Notes: generated by a model not told the origin, from the sequence alone. DNA of 64,000 bases from Bacillota bacterium (GCA_023393235.1 JAEWMH010000164.1:1-64000), one strand, 5' to 3'; shown: positions 17,851 through 25,899, counted from the first letter of the stretch. Numbers and translations: made by a program.

Positions 17851-18738
17851 TTATCCCTCATCTCTTCCTCCGCCCATCCCCCGGAAGCGGGGCGGCCGCA
17901 CGGCTTCACGCTCCACACGGATCATCCGCCATCCCGCAAAGGCCAAAACAGAAGCAATGACCATTCCGATGGTGAGTGTCCACAGTAAGGGCTGATCCGG
18001 CTCTGCGATGGGCAAATATACGGACTGATCGTCCCCTTTGCGGAACAGGGCCGAAAGGGTTTCCCGCCACTGCCGGAGTCCTCCTTCGAGAGCTTCCTTT
18101 TGGAAGGCGGCTGGCTCCACCTGCTTCGCAAAAAAGGTCAACAGAGATTCCATCCGCTCCGCTTCCTCCGGGGTGCGGCTGATCCAGACGGAGGGCCGGA
18201 TGGCGTCGTAATGGCCGGATAACGACACAAAAGCCGCTTTCGCCGCAGCCTGATTCCCCTTGGCTACTGCTTCCTCCAGCCGGCCGGTATCCCCGTTTAA
18301 CACCTTATAATAATGGAGCCACATCGGCTGTTTTTTGTGGGTCAGGGCATCAGCAGCCAGCTTCAGACGCGCCGCTGAGTGGACCACCTTCTCCGGGTCC
18401 AGCCGGGCCGCATTGAATTGACGCTTCGCCTCCACCACCGCATCCGTCAGCGCATCCACTCCCTCTATGCCGGTTATGCCCGCATACGAAGCGGAAGCCG
18501 CCAGTGTCCCGAATTCCTCCAACGCCTGTCTTGCTTCCACATATTGCCCGGCAGCGGCATGTTTGTACAGCTCGTCCGCCTTTATATTCAAAGTCTGTAG
18601 CTGTCCTGTTTCCTCCGCAGGCGGCACCTGCATACTTTTTGCGCTGTCCGTCTGTCCGCGCCCGCAGCCTGCCAGAGCCAGCATCACGAATAGCCCCAGC
18701 AGACAGAGCGGGATCCTGCCAATTCTACGAATGTTCAT
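17851..18738 (-). CDS. ypjB: Sporulation protein YpjB-like, lipoprotein with C-terminal membrane anchor
   Basis: 295 residues. Signal sequence LCLLGLFVMLALAGC with lipobox LAGC (Cys25), a helical extracellular region (NIKADELYKHAAAGQYVEAR and later) and one C-terminal membrane helix (LLWTLTIGMVIASVLAFAGW) followed by a basic Gly-rich tail. This topology and its place next to ypjA match the SigE-controlled YpjB of Bacillus. The molecular role is unknown. A 43-bp gap separates it from ypjA. Confidence 0.8.
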   Translation of the reverse strand: MNIRRIGRIPLCLLGLFVMLALAGCGRGQTDSAKSMQVPPAEETGQLQTLNIKADELYKHAAAGQYVEARQALEEFGTLAASASYAGITGIEGVDALTDAVVEAKRQFNAARLDPEKVVHSAARLKLAADALTHKKQPMWLHYYKVLNGDTGRLEEAVAKGNQAAAKAAFVSLSGHYDAIRPSVWISRTPEEAERMESLLTFFAKQVEPAAFQKEALEGGLRQWRETLSALFRKGDDQSVYLPIAEPDQPLLWTLTIGMVIASVLAFAGWRMIRVEREAVRPPRFRGMGGGRDEG

Positions 18739-18780
18739 TGTGGAAATCCCCCTTTAAGACAAGCATATGGGGGATTGTCC

Positions 18781-19389
18781 TTATTTAGACCGTTTTCTCC
18801 TGCCGCACATCCACCAGGCGAGACACAGCCCGGTTACACTGAGCAGCATGGTAAAGGCCTGGATGACCTTCAAATCATCATCAAGCACATTGGGCAAATA
18901 CGGGTAGATGCCAAAGCGGTAATCCGCCAGGTCGTTGTACAGGGTCCAGAAAGCCACGGCAGCCAACGTACCCGGACGGACACGGAAAAAACGGGCATAC
19001 AATAGCGCCTCCGCAGCCATTCCCAGATGGGAGGCCACCAGCATATAATGCTGCCAATTGAGGACGTCCCCCTGGGCTTGTCCGCCGAATATCATGGCAA
19101 CCGCCCAAATTCCGTACTTAACCGACGTGACCACCGCAAAAATCTCCACGAAGCTGCGGATAATCAGCGTATTGGGGCTGGAGAGCCGCCGTTCCGGCGC
19201 AAGCCACAGCCATCCGATGGCAAGGGTGAAGAACAAGCTGGCCGTAGGGCTGTCCGGCACCAACAGCACCATCCAGGCCGGTTTGGTGTCCCACACCTCC
19301 TGGAGCTGTCCCCAGTACCAGTAGTAGCCGTACACTGTTCCCAAGGCATTGATCCAAAACAGGCTTTTTAACATAAAAGGGGATAACAT
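18781..19389 (-). CDS. ypjA: DUF1405 membrane protein, YpjA family
   Basis: About 202 residues with five to six predicted membrane segments (SLFWINALGTVYGYYWY, ASLFFTLAIGWLWLAP, AVVTSVKYGIWAVAMIFGG, VASHLGMAAEALLYARFF, AFTMLLSVTGLCLAWWMCG). The start at 19389 (MLSPFML) has GGGGGA eight nt upstream and matches the N-terminus of the family. An in-frame TTG at 19440 without a ribosome binding site would add 17 residues. Upstream partner of ypjB. Function unknown. Confidence 0.75.
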   Translation of the reverse strand: MLSPFMLKSLFWINALGTVYGYYWYWGQLQEVWDTKPAWMVLLVPDSPTASLFFTLAIGWLWLAPERRLSSPNTLIIRSFVEIFAVVTSVKYGIWAVAMIFGGQAQGDVLNWQHYMLVASHLGMAAEALLYARFFRVRPGTLAAVAFWTLYNDLADYRFGIYPYLPNVLDDDLKVIQAFTMLLSVTGLCLAWWMCGRRKRSK

Positions 19390-19466
19390 TCCTTTTTCCC
19401 CCAGCCAAAATCCAACCGTCCGTAAGTATCGTTCCTGCAACGTGTAATCCCGACCTTTGTCTATGT

Positions 19467-19501
19467 AGTGTGGTAACCGAAACTGAATTCATAGTACCAC
19501 A
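19467..19501. repeat. Short inverted repeat upstream of ypjA
   Basis: TGTGGTA and TACCACA, 19 nt apart, about 80 bp before the ypjA start and next to the 166-bp palindrome. Possible operator. No matching factor is recognised. Confidence 0.35.
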
Positions 19502-19527
19502 AAACGGCAAAAAAAAGACTTACGAAA

Positions 19528-19693
19528 TTAGGGCATGCTTGAAACCCCGCTTGAGGGCATCTTACACCGCCTCTTCGCCCCATGCTGCGTTACTTTTGCT
19601 TGACATACCCCCGGTACGCCTTCACAAAAGTGCCTTGCCTGGAACGAACATTCAGGGTAATCTGCTCCCCTCGGAGTTTTCAAACACGCCCTA
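19528..19693. mobile_element. MITE-like 166-bp palindromic element
   Basis: The ends are inverted copies: TTAGGGCATGCTTGAAA on the left and, on the other strand from the right, CTAGGGCGTGTTTGAAA. The similarity continues inward in blocks to a centre near 19607 (GTACCGGGGG / CCCCCGGTAC), so the whole element is an imperfect hairpin. It has no open reading frame. Termini of this sort with TA-rich target sites are typical of non-autonomous elements mobilised by IS5/IS630-type transposases, an inference. The right end coincides with the TAG stop codon of the IDEAL-domain gene. Confidence 0.6.
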
Positions 19694-19897
19694 GGAGATC
19701 ATTTCATAAGTCTTTTTGAGCAAACGGAGTTCATTTGTCAAGAACAGGAAGCGTTTTTCATCCCGTTTGGCCAATGCCGCGTCAATTTCATGATATAGCG
19801 TTTTTTCCTTATATTTGCGTACGGATTCGTCTAGCACCAGCTCAGCATAAAGCGACAGCATGGCTTCATAAGATGCATACATTTTTCCCATTGACAT
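19691..19897 (-). CDS. Small IDEAL-domain protein
   Basis: 68 residues. The C-terminal half YHEIDAALAKRDEKRFLFL matches the IDEAL domain, a short helical module found at the C-terminus of YpiB and ComK-regulating YlbN-like proteins. The start MSMGKMYASYEAML at 19897 has GAGGAGG five nt upstream. A longer upstream frame has no ribosome binding site. B. subtilis ypiB sits at a comparable place, but that protein is longer (N-terminal UPF0302 domain), so this is a domain-only relative. The stop codon lies on the edge of the palindromic element. Confidence 0.75.
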   Translation of the reverse strand: MSMGKMYASYEAMLSLYAELVLDESVRKYKEKTLYHEIDAALAKRDEKRFLFLTNELRLLKKTYEMIS

Positions 19898-20057
19898 GAA
19901 CCTCCTCGTACCCTTCCCTTTGCGTGCTGACACGGCCCTCAAATCGGCTTCGCCCGTTTCGAGGCTTCCACAACCTGATCCGGCCAATGGCAAGGAACAG
20001 GTTATTTCAGAGTGCGCTGGAGGCACAGTCATGGATGTGCTTATGGCGTCATTTTCT

Positions 20058-20567
20058 TCAGGAGCCCTGCCGGTACTCTTTGCCCCGAAGGATATATCCT
20101 TCGGAGGTGCGCCGCATCCGATCCAGATCCGCCTGCGTCAGTTCCCGCACCACCCTGGCCGGAGAGCCCATTGCCAACGTGTAGGGAGGGATGGTTTTAT
20201 TTTCGGTTACAAGAGATCCGGCTCCTACTAAAGCATATTCACCGATGTCAGCGCCGTTTAGTACGATAGCCCCCATGCCGATTAATGTGCCTCTGCCTAT
20301 CCGGCAGCCGTGGATGATGGCATTATGGCCGACAGAAACTTCCTCCCCCACCAAAAGGGGCTGCCTTTCGTTCACATGTCCGATGCTGCCATCCTGGATA
20401 TTGGAGCCCCTCCCGATAACAACCGGCGCCAGATCGCCCCGGAGCACCGCATTGAACCAAACGGAGGCTTCCTCCCCGATGGTCACGTCACCGATCAGCT
20501 TCACTCCTTCGGCAATATAAGCCGAACCGCTGACGGCCGGCAATATGCCGTTGTATGGAATGCGCAT
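20058..20567 (-). CDS. Gamma-carbonic-anhydrase-like hexapeptide-repeat protein
   Basis: 169-residue left-handed beta-helix protein of the gamma-CA/YtoA/PaaY group. All three metal His are in place: SIGHVNERQ, EVSVGHNAIIHGC. Hexapeptide turns (IGDVTI, IGEEAS, IGRGTL, IGEYAL) and a C-terminal helix. Many relatives bind metal but lack tested anhydrase activity, so the reaction is unproven. It lies between the IDEAL gene and the unknown gene at 20633. Confidence 0.85.
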   Translation of the reverse strand: MRIPYNGILPAVSGSAYIAEGVKLIGDVTIGEEASVWFNAVLRGDLAPVVIGRGSNIQDGSIGHVNERQPLLVGEEVSVGHNAIIHGCRIGRGTLIGMGAIVLNGADIGEYALVGAGSLVTENKTIPPYTLAMGSPARVVRELTQADLDRMRRTSEGYILRGKEYRQGS

Positions 20568-20632
20568 GTTTTCTCCCGCCTCTCACCCATGGTTTGGGGA
20601 GAATTCTAACGCACCTGCGGCGGGATTGTCAA

Positions 20633-21754
20633 TTATTTGCATTCCACGTTCAGCTTGTCCTCCTCCGGCAGCCAGGTGCCCTGAATCACACTTTTGCCCA
20701 AAGCGGATACCTGGATCACCGCCGCGCCTCCATCGTCCGCCCCGATCCTCAACAGACCCAGATGCATCAGCATGGGAAGCACGCGAGCTTCCAGAATGTC
20801 CCGTTGGGTGTCATAATAATAGGGCTTGATCAGCGGACAAAGCACCTGCGCCGCCGATTCCGCCGTCACCCACCGTTCCGCAAGCTTGGAGAGCCAATGG
20901 GTCAGGGCTTGGAGATTAGGCACAGGCTCGCGGTAAAGACGGAGCCAGAAGGTGTACAGCTCCTTCACCGTCGCCGGGACGCCCGACTCCGCCAGCTCAC
21001 GGCCGGATGGGGTCAGTCTTACCTCCGTCCCCTCTTCCTGTAGAAGACCGTGGTAGAAACAATAGTCATAGATGAACGAAAACCGGATGGGATATTCCCG
21101 GTACCGCCTGCCGTAACCGAAGCGCCATGCGGTTTTGGCCACCGGCTCCTCCTGGACGGACAACTGGCCGATAAGCTGCTGCACCTGTTTTTTGTAGAGA
21201 AATCCCTCGGCATTAACCGGTAAAGCCGACTGCAACAGCACCTTCAGGAACAGGTGGATATCCTCGCCCAACCGGTTCTGTTCATCCCGGTATACCCGCG
21301 GCATCGAGTCCAGGTATTCCAGCTTTCGGCCGAAATGCCGCTCCAGCGCATCAGTAAACCGGCGCTTCAGATCGTCAGGCACCTGGAACAGGTATTGGGT
21401 ATCCCGGGAATAGCCGTTAAAAAGCCAGCCGTGCTGCTTAAAGCGCGTCACCAGCTCCCGCGGATTCCACTCTGCCCCCTCCTTTTCCTCCGGCCGGGAG
21501 TTGTTGGCGCGGGCCATAAGATCCTCCAAGCTGAAGGCCTTCCGTTCTTCGAACAATAACGAATTTAGAAATTGGATGTCCGCCTTCTCCATCCCTGCAA
21601 CCATTTCATCCAGTACACGCTGTCGCCCCACTGTGGACAAAATCGACTGAATGAGCTCGTTTTTGGAATGGGTGCTGCATTGGCAGTTATAGTTCCGGGC
21701 GATGCGGCCCAATTCCTGAATATCAGTGTAATTCAGCATCTCTGCCAAGTTCAT
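20633..21754 (-). CDS. Conserved-looking protein of unknown function
   Basis: 373 residues, soluble, mostly helical with winged-helix-like stretches (ELGRIARNYNCQCSTHSKNE; GRELAESGVPATVKELYTF; ARVLPMLMHLGLLRIGADDG). The last third resembles the XPB/Ssl2-like helicase-associated domain seen alone in some Firmicutes, a tentative reading. No Walker motif, so it is not itself a helicase. Start at 21754 with GGAGGGG. It follows the ECF sigma/anti-sigma operon in the same direction, but a terminator separates them. Confidence 0.6.
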   Translation of the reverse strand: MNLAEMLNYTDIQELGRIARNYNCQCSTHSKNELIQSILSTVGRQRVLDEMVAGMEKADIQFLNSLLFEERKAFSLEDLMARANNSRPEEKEGAEWNPRELVTRFKQHGWLFNGYSRDTQYLFQVPDDLKRRFTDALERHFGRKLEYLDSMPRVYRDEQNRLGEDIHLFLKVLLQSALPVNAEGFLYKKQVQQLIGQLSVQEEPVAKTAWRFGYGRRYREYPIRFSFIYDYCFYHGLLQEEGTEVRLTPSGRELAESGVPATVKELYTFWLRLYREPVPNLQALTHWLSKLAERWVTAESAAQVLCPLIKPYYYDTQRDILEARVLPMLMHLGLLRIGADDGGAAVIQVSALGKSVIQGTWLPEEDKLNVECK

Positions 21755-21836
21755 GGGTTCCCCTCCAAAGGACCAACATTTATTACCATTATGGAACGAT
21801 CCGACGGGTTGTATACGCGGTGGAAATGCCGGCAGC

Positions 21837-21873
21837 AAAAAAAGCTCTCCCTTACGGACCCGTAAGGGAGAGC
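21837..21873 (-). terminator. Intrinsic terminator of the sigma/anti-sigma operon
   Basis: A 14-bp perfect stem (GCTCTCCCTTACGG with its complement, 2-3 nt loop) followed on the minus strand by seven T, just after the anti-sigma stop codon. Confidence 0.9.
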
Positions 21874-21899
21874 TTATCAGTTAAGGACGGATCCCGCGG

Positions 21900-22520
21900 T
21901 TACGTACGTGTACGCGAGAGCCAATTCATAATCAGCAATGTAGAGATTAGACCCAGGATGGACAGCGACAGCATATAGTCGGGCATACTCCGCAGCGGTC
22001 CGATCTTAACTGGATCAATAATGGTGGGGCTGACACTGGCCATGGCGGTGTTCGGCATGGAGTGGACGTTCAAGGAATCCGCGGGGTTAATGGTGGCTTT
22101 GGCAGCCTGGTTAATCCCGTAATCCTTGGTGGGGACCGGCTCCGCAGAATGTTGGGTATTATAAGCCGTATGCAGGAAGCTGACCAGGAACAAAGCCACG
22201 AAGAAGGCGGCCATGATCGTCAGCTTGCGCCTGAGAGCAAAGGAAATGGAGTAGATTCTGTTGGAGATGGGTGTCCGCCACGCCTCCTGCTGGTAGATCC
22301 GCTTCATCACCTGATCCGTTACCATCGGGGCGCTATAGAGGACAGGCTCGGTTTCCTCTTGGGACAGCCGGATCAAGTCGGCACTTTCCTCCCAGATACG
22401 GAATTCCTCCCTGCAGGATTCGCACTGCCGGATATGGTCATCCACGGCAATACGGTCTTCGTCTCCTTCTGGCAGGTCAAAGTAAATCCCCAGCCGTTCT
22501 TGAATATCTTCGCATTTCAT
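21900..22520 (-). CDS. Zinc-finger anti-sigma factor
   Basis: 206 residues. N-terminal ZAS domain with His29-x3-Cys33-x2-Cys36 (DDHIRQCESCREEF), a first membrane helix (KLTIMAAFFVALFLVSFLHT, about 100-120), an extracytoplasmic Asn/Pro/Ser-rich stretch and a second membrane helix near the C-terminus (MLSLSILGLISTLLIMNWL). It overlaps the sigma gene by 4 nt (ATGA), the usual cognate arrangement. It should hold the sigma factor at the membrane until an envelope signal releases it. Confidence 0.88.
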   Translation of the reverse strand: MKCEDIQERLGIYFDLPEGDEDRIAVDDHIRQCESCREEFRIWEESADLIRLSQEETEPVLYSAPMVTDQVMKRIYQQEAWRTPISNRIYSISFALRRKLTIMAAFFVALFLVSFLHTAYNTQHSAEPVPTKDYGINQAAKATINPADSLNVHSMPNTAMASVSPTIIDPVKIGPLRSMPDYMLSLSILGLISTLLIMNWLSRTRT

Positions 22521-23110
22521 CGTTGATTCATCCCCTCAACCTCTTCAAAGATCGGCTCCGAAAAGTACGGCTCCAGTTGAAGCTTGACGCTGGCCCTGGC
22601 CCGGAACAAAAGCGACTTCACGGCACTGACGGTCTGGCCCAGGATATTGGCGATCTCCTGGTAATCCATCTGCTCGTATTCCCGAAGGATCAATGCCGAA
22701 CGCTGCTTCTCCGGCAGATTGTTAATAGCCTCCCGGACCATGCTTACCTTCTCGTTGCGGAGCATGCTCTGCTCGGGCATGGAGTCCAGCGGCGCGCGGG
22801 GCACATGGCCCGACTCATCCAGGGATACCCGGACAACCTTCTGCTTACGGAGTTCGCTTAACACCGTATTGCGGGCAATGGTGTACAGCCAGGTGGAAAA
22901 GGATGCATCCACCTCCCGGAAGGTCTGCAGACTGCGGTAAGCTTTATAAAAGGTCTCCTGGCATAAATCATCAGCCATGATTTCCATATGGGCGCTCTTC
23001 AACATGTGGAATACGAAGGCGAGTATCTTCCGCTCGTAACGACGCATCAGTTCAGCATACAGTTCCACATTGCCGTCTTTAATTTCTCGGATTAACTGGG
23101 AATCGGTCAT
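22517..23110 (-). CDS. ECF-family RNA polymerase sigma factor
   Basis: 197 residues, sigma-70 region 2 (LIREIKDGNVELYAELMRRY, DDLCQETFYKAYRSL, FSTWLYTIARNTVLSELRK) and region 4 (LPEKQRSALILREYEQMDYQ, then an HTH EIANILGQTVSAVKSLLFRA). Start at 23110 with AAGGAGGG. Upstream in-frame codons lack a ribosome binding site. It resembles the SigW/SigM-like envelope stress group. Its exact regulon cannot be told from this window. Confidence 0.9.
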   Translation of the reverse strand: MTDSQLIREIKDGNVELYAELMRRYERKILAFVFHMLKSAHMEIMADDLCQETFYKAYRSLQTFREVDASFSTWLYTIARNTVLSELRKQKVVRVSLDESGHVPRAPLDSMPEQSMLRNEKVSMVREAINNLPEKQRSALILREYEQMDYQEIANILGQTVSAVKSLLFRARASVKLQLEPYFSEPIFEEVEGMNQR

Positions 23111-23163
23111 TACAAGCAACCCTCCTTGCTTGCATCCGCCCCAGGTTTTGGCTTCACACATAA

Positions 23164-23189
23164 ATACCCCTGGCGCGGAAAAAAGTTGC
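23164..23189 (-). promoter_or_regulatory. Possible ECF-type autoregulatory promoter
   Basis: GCAACTT with GTAT 17 nt downstream, about 55-75 nt before the sigma factor start. The AAC core of the -35 fits ECF promoters, which often precede their own sigma gene. The -10 match is weak. Confidence 0.4.
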
Positions 23190-23491
23190 GCGAGCTTCTA
23201 TAAAAACCTTTATCTATGTAAGGTATGGACGAATTTTTGGAAACATGACATTTGAAAAAGAATGTGCTGCAACACCTTGCAACAATAATTCTAGATGAGG
23301 GGTCAAAACTCCTGCTAGCTTCGACAAAAAAGTACATGCCACACAAAACTCCCTCAATTTGGAAGAATTTCTCCTGTAACGGTCCACTATCTATACGTAA
23401 ACGGGGAGCATTAGGGTGCATTCTTTAAAATACTTTTGGAAACTAAAATCCGCCGAAGCTTGGCTATATGGGTCCCATACCCGTTTGGGGC
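23190..23491. other. Gene-free leader-like region upstream of the sigma operon
   Basis: About 300 bp without a supported gene. It holds AT-rich sequence and, on the minus strand at 23281-23331, a stretch with TTTTTTGTCGAAGC then AGCAGGAGTTTTGACC then TCTAGAATTATT. From memory this resembles a motif found upstream of genes in many Firmicutes. That has not been verified. Confidence 0.35.
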
Positions 23492-23518
23492 AAAAAAAAA
23501 CCGCCGTTCACACGGCGG
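23492..23518 (-). terminator. Strong intrinsic terminator ending the candidate small RNA
   Basis: CCGCCGTG/CACGGCGG-type stem (CCGCCGTGTGAACGGCGG) followed by nine T on the minus strand. Confidence 0.9.
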
Positions 23519-23564
23519 GTGCACATTGTGCAATTCGGATAGGAGTGGAGAGAAACCATACTGT
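23493..23564 (-). ncRNA. Candidate small RNA of about 70 nt
   Basis: The predicted transcript begins about 7 nt after a perfect promoter (23571-23599) and ends in the terminator at 23492-23518. The unstructured part is rich in U and C (TTTCTCTCCACTCCTATCC), which can pair with GGAG-type ribosome binding sites. A small TGCAC/GTGCA hairpin precedes the terminator stem. No start codon with a ribosome binding site is present in it. It could instead be an attenuated leader for the sigma operon 380 nt downstream. Confidence 0.55.
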
Positions 23565-23570
23565 ACTTTT

Positions 23571-23599
23571 ATTATATGTATCCGTTTTCAATCTGTCAA
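23571..23599 (-). promoter_or_regulatory. Consensus sigma-A promoter of the candidate small RNA
   Basis: TTGACA, exactly 17 nt, TATAAT: a perfect match and the strongest promoter seen in the window. Confidence 0.85.
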
Positions 23600-23659
23600 C
23601 CCTTTTTTGAAAACGATTCCTTTTTTATTTGGAAGCACTATCCAACGCCCACATCCCAT

Positions 23660-23697
23660 AAAATAAGCTTCCCCGGAGGAGAATCCGGAGAAGCTTC
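23660..23697 (-). terminator. Probable terminator after tyrA
   Basis: AAGCTTCTCCGGA and TCCGGGGAAGCTT pair around a 6-nt loop 8 nt after the tyrA stop, followed by ATTTTA. The U-run is short. Confidence 0.65.
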
Positions 23698-23704
23698 AAT
23701 GCGG

Positions 23705-24793
23705 TTACATGTGTATGGGGTAATGGGGCTTGAGCAGCTCCACGGCACGGTCCTGATCCGCCTGGTTGCGGAAGGACAGCCGCAGGATACCGGGCACATC
23801 GGCGCGGCTTTCGATGATCTGAATATTGCTCAGATTGACCCGCTGGTCGCCTAAGATGGAGGCGATATGGGCGATAATACCCGGATGGTCGGGCACATCC
23901 ACGTATACGTCATACAGGGAGGTCAATACACCCTTGCGCCGTTCCGGCAAGCGGCTGCGGAATTCCCTGGCGGAGCCGAAGGCATTCTCGATTCCGTCGC
24001 CGTCCTCATATTCCAGCATCTGCGCGAACCGGTCCATTTCCAGACCCCAGTCCTTCAACAAACGCAGCACCACCCGGCGGTTGTTCAACAGAATGTCCCG
24101 CCAGATGCCCGGTTCACTGGAGGCAATCCGGGTAATATCCCGGAACCCGCCTGCGGCTAGCGACTCATACAGGGAGTCTTCCCGGTTATAACCGGCGATC
24201 TGGTTCACCAGAGCCACTGCAATAATATGGGGCAAATGGCTGATCGCCCCCACAATATCATCATGCTGCCGGGCATCCACCCGGACAATCTGCGCTTTGG
24301 TCAGCCGGAGCAGCTCCTCCAGACGGCCGTAAACCTCCTCTGGCACCTGCTCTGAGGGAGTCAGCACATAGAAGGCATTCTCATAAAGATGGGACGAAGC
24401 CGCCTCCACACCGGAGCGCTCCGAGCCGGCCATGGGATGGCCACCGATAAACCAGGCGCCTTTCCAATCCAGGCGCGCGGCAGTTTCCGCTACCGAACCT
24501 TTTGTGCTCCCTACATCCGTGATGATGCAGCCTGGCTTCAGATCGAAGGTTTGCAGCTCCAAGAGGTATTCCTCCAGATTGCCCACGGGGACACACAGGA
24601 AGATAAAATCCGCACCCTCCGCCGCCTCCCGCATGGAGGTGGTTGCGGAATCCACCACCTCCCGCTTCAGATACTTATCCACGGATGCCTGGCTCCGGGA
24701 ATGGCCGACAACATGGAGACCCGGTTTGCCCTTGAAGCATAATGCCAAAGAGCCGCCCATCAAGCCTACGCCGAAAATCGTGATTTTGGTCAT
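23705..24793 (-). CDS. tyrA: Prephenate dehydrogenase with C-terminal ACT domain
   Basis: Oxidative decarboxylation of prephenate to 4-hydroxyphenylpyruvate in tyrosine synthesis. 362 residues. NAD-binding TIFGVGLMGGSLAL at residues 4-17, the catalytic His in GGHPMAGSERSG, the SHLPHIIAVAL helix, and a C-terminal ACT domain (about 290-362; VYVDVPDHPGIIAHIASILG) for feedback control. It overlaps hisC by 4 nt, as in the B. subtilis hisC-tyrA pair. Confidence 0.96.
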   Translation of the reverse strand: MTKITIFGVGLMGGSLALCFKGKPGLHVVGHSRSQASVDKYLKREVVDSATTSMREAAEGADFIFLCVPVGNLEEYLLELQTFDLKPGCIITDVGSTKGSVAETAARLDWKGAWFIGGHPMAGSERSGVEAASSHLYENAFYVLTPSEQVPEEVYGRLEELLRLTKAQIVRVDARQHDDIVGAISHLPHIIAVALVNQIAGYNREDSLYESLAAGGFRDITRIASSEPGIWRDILLNNRRVVLRLLKDWGLEMDRFAQMLEYEDGDGIENAFGSAREFRSRLPERRKGVLTSLYDVYVDVPDHPGIIAHIASILGDQRVNLSNIQIIESRADVPGILRLSFRNQADQDRAVELLKPHYPIHM

Positions 24794-25899
24794 GGAGCCG
24801 CCTCCAATTCCGGAACTTCCGCCAATGTCTCTTCCAATGCTGCAATAAAGCCCTCGTTCTGTTGGCGGCTTCCTACGGTCACACGGATCATAGTGGGGAA
24901 GTCCAGCTTGTGTCCGCCGCGGATGATGTATCCTTTTCTCAGAAGTGAATCAAATACGTCGCCCGCAGGCCGGTTCAGCTCCACCATAATGAAATTGCCG
25001 TACGCAGGCAGCCAGGCCAGCCCCAACCGGTCAAACTCAGCCGTCAGATACTCCAGCCCCTCCCTGTTCCGCTCCTTGCACGCCTCTACAAAAGCCTGAT
25101 CGGCCAATGCGGCTTTGGCGGCTACCTGGGCGAAACGAGTGGTATTGAAGGGCTCCCGCACCAGATTGATAGTCCGGATCACTTCGGGACGGCCGATGCC
25201 GTAGCCGATCCGCATGGAGGCCAAGCCGTAGATCTTGGAAAAGGTCCGCAGCAGGATCACATTGGCATGCTCCTCCAGCAGCTTCAAACCATCGTGATAA
25301 TCCGGGCTGCCGACATATTCGGCATAGGCTTCATCCAGCACCACCAGGGCGGTGGAAGGCACTTTCTCCAGGAATGCCTTCAGCTCCCGGTGGGTAACCA
25401 TGGTTCCTGTGGGATTATTAGGATTGCAGATCCAGATCAGCTTGGTCTTAGGAGTTACCTTGGCCAGCATGGCGTCCAGATCATAGGTATTGTTTTTGAG
25501 TGGAACCTCATGAATGACGGCATTCTCAATTTCAGCGTTATGCTTGTATTGTCCGAAGGTATGAGTGGACATCACCGTTTCGTCACCCGGCACCAGGTAG
25601 GCCCGTGCCAGCATGAGGATCACTTCGTCGGAGCCCGCCCCAAAAATAATCTGATCTGACCCCACTCCCCAGAATGCGGCCACCGCCTCTGTCAGTTCCA
25701 CAGCACCCCCGTCGGGATAGAGGCTCATATGCTCCATCTCATGGATAAGCGCATCCTTAACGGCAGGAGACGAGCCAAAGGGATTTTCATTAGAGGCCAG
25801 CTTGGTCACCTCGGTTAATCCCAGCTCCCGTTTCACTTCTTCTATTGGCTTGCCGGGCTGGTAAACCGGCAAATGGACAATATTCGGCTTTGGCTGCAT
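24790..25899 (-). CDS. hisC: Histidinol-phosphate aminotransferase
   Basis: PLP-dependent aminotransferase acting in histidine synthesis and, in Bacillus, also in Tyr/Phe synthesis. 369 residues from the ATG at 25899 (GGGG about nine nt upstream). GTG at 25911 is an alternative. Seen: LASNENPFGSSP, the PLP-stacking NPNNPTGT, DEAYAEYV and the Schiff-base Lys in TFSKIYGLASMRIGY. Located after the trp genes and coupled to tyrA. A 530-bp gap with a repeat element separates it from trpA, unlike the tight spacing in B. subtilis. Confidence 0.95.
   Translation of the reverse strand: MQPKPNIVHLPVYQPGKPIEEVKRELGLTEVTKLASNENPFGSSPAVKDALIHEMEHMSLYPDGGAVELTEAVAAFWGVGSDQIIFGAGSDEVILMLARAYLVPGDETVMSTHTFGQYKHNAEIENAVIHEVPLKNNTYDLDAMLAKVTPKTKLIWICNPNNPTGTMVTHRELKAFLEKVPSTALVVLDEAYAEYVGSPDYHDGLKLLEEHANVILLRTFSKIYGLASMRIGYGIGRPEVIRTINLVREPFNTTRFAQVAAKAALADQAFVEACKERNREGLEYLTAEFDRLGLAWLPAYGNFIMVELNRPAGDVFDSLLRKGYIIRGGHKLDFPTMIRVTVGSRQQNEGFIAALEETLAEVPELEAAP

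Noticed and set aside
23110..23421. 103-codon frame between the sigma gene and the candidate small RNA
   Set aside because: No ribosome binding site at the start, and it runs through the likely sigma promoter. Treated as leader DNA.
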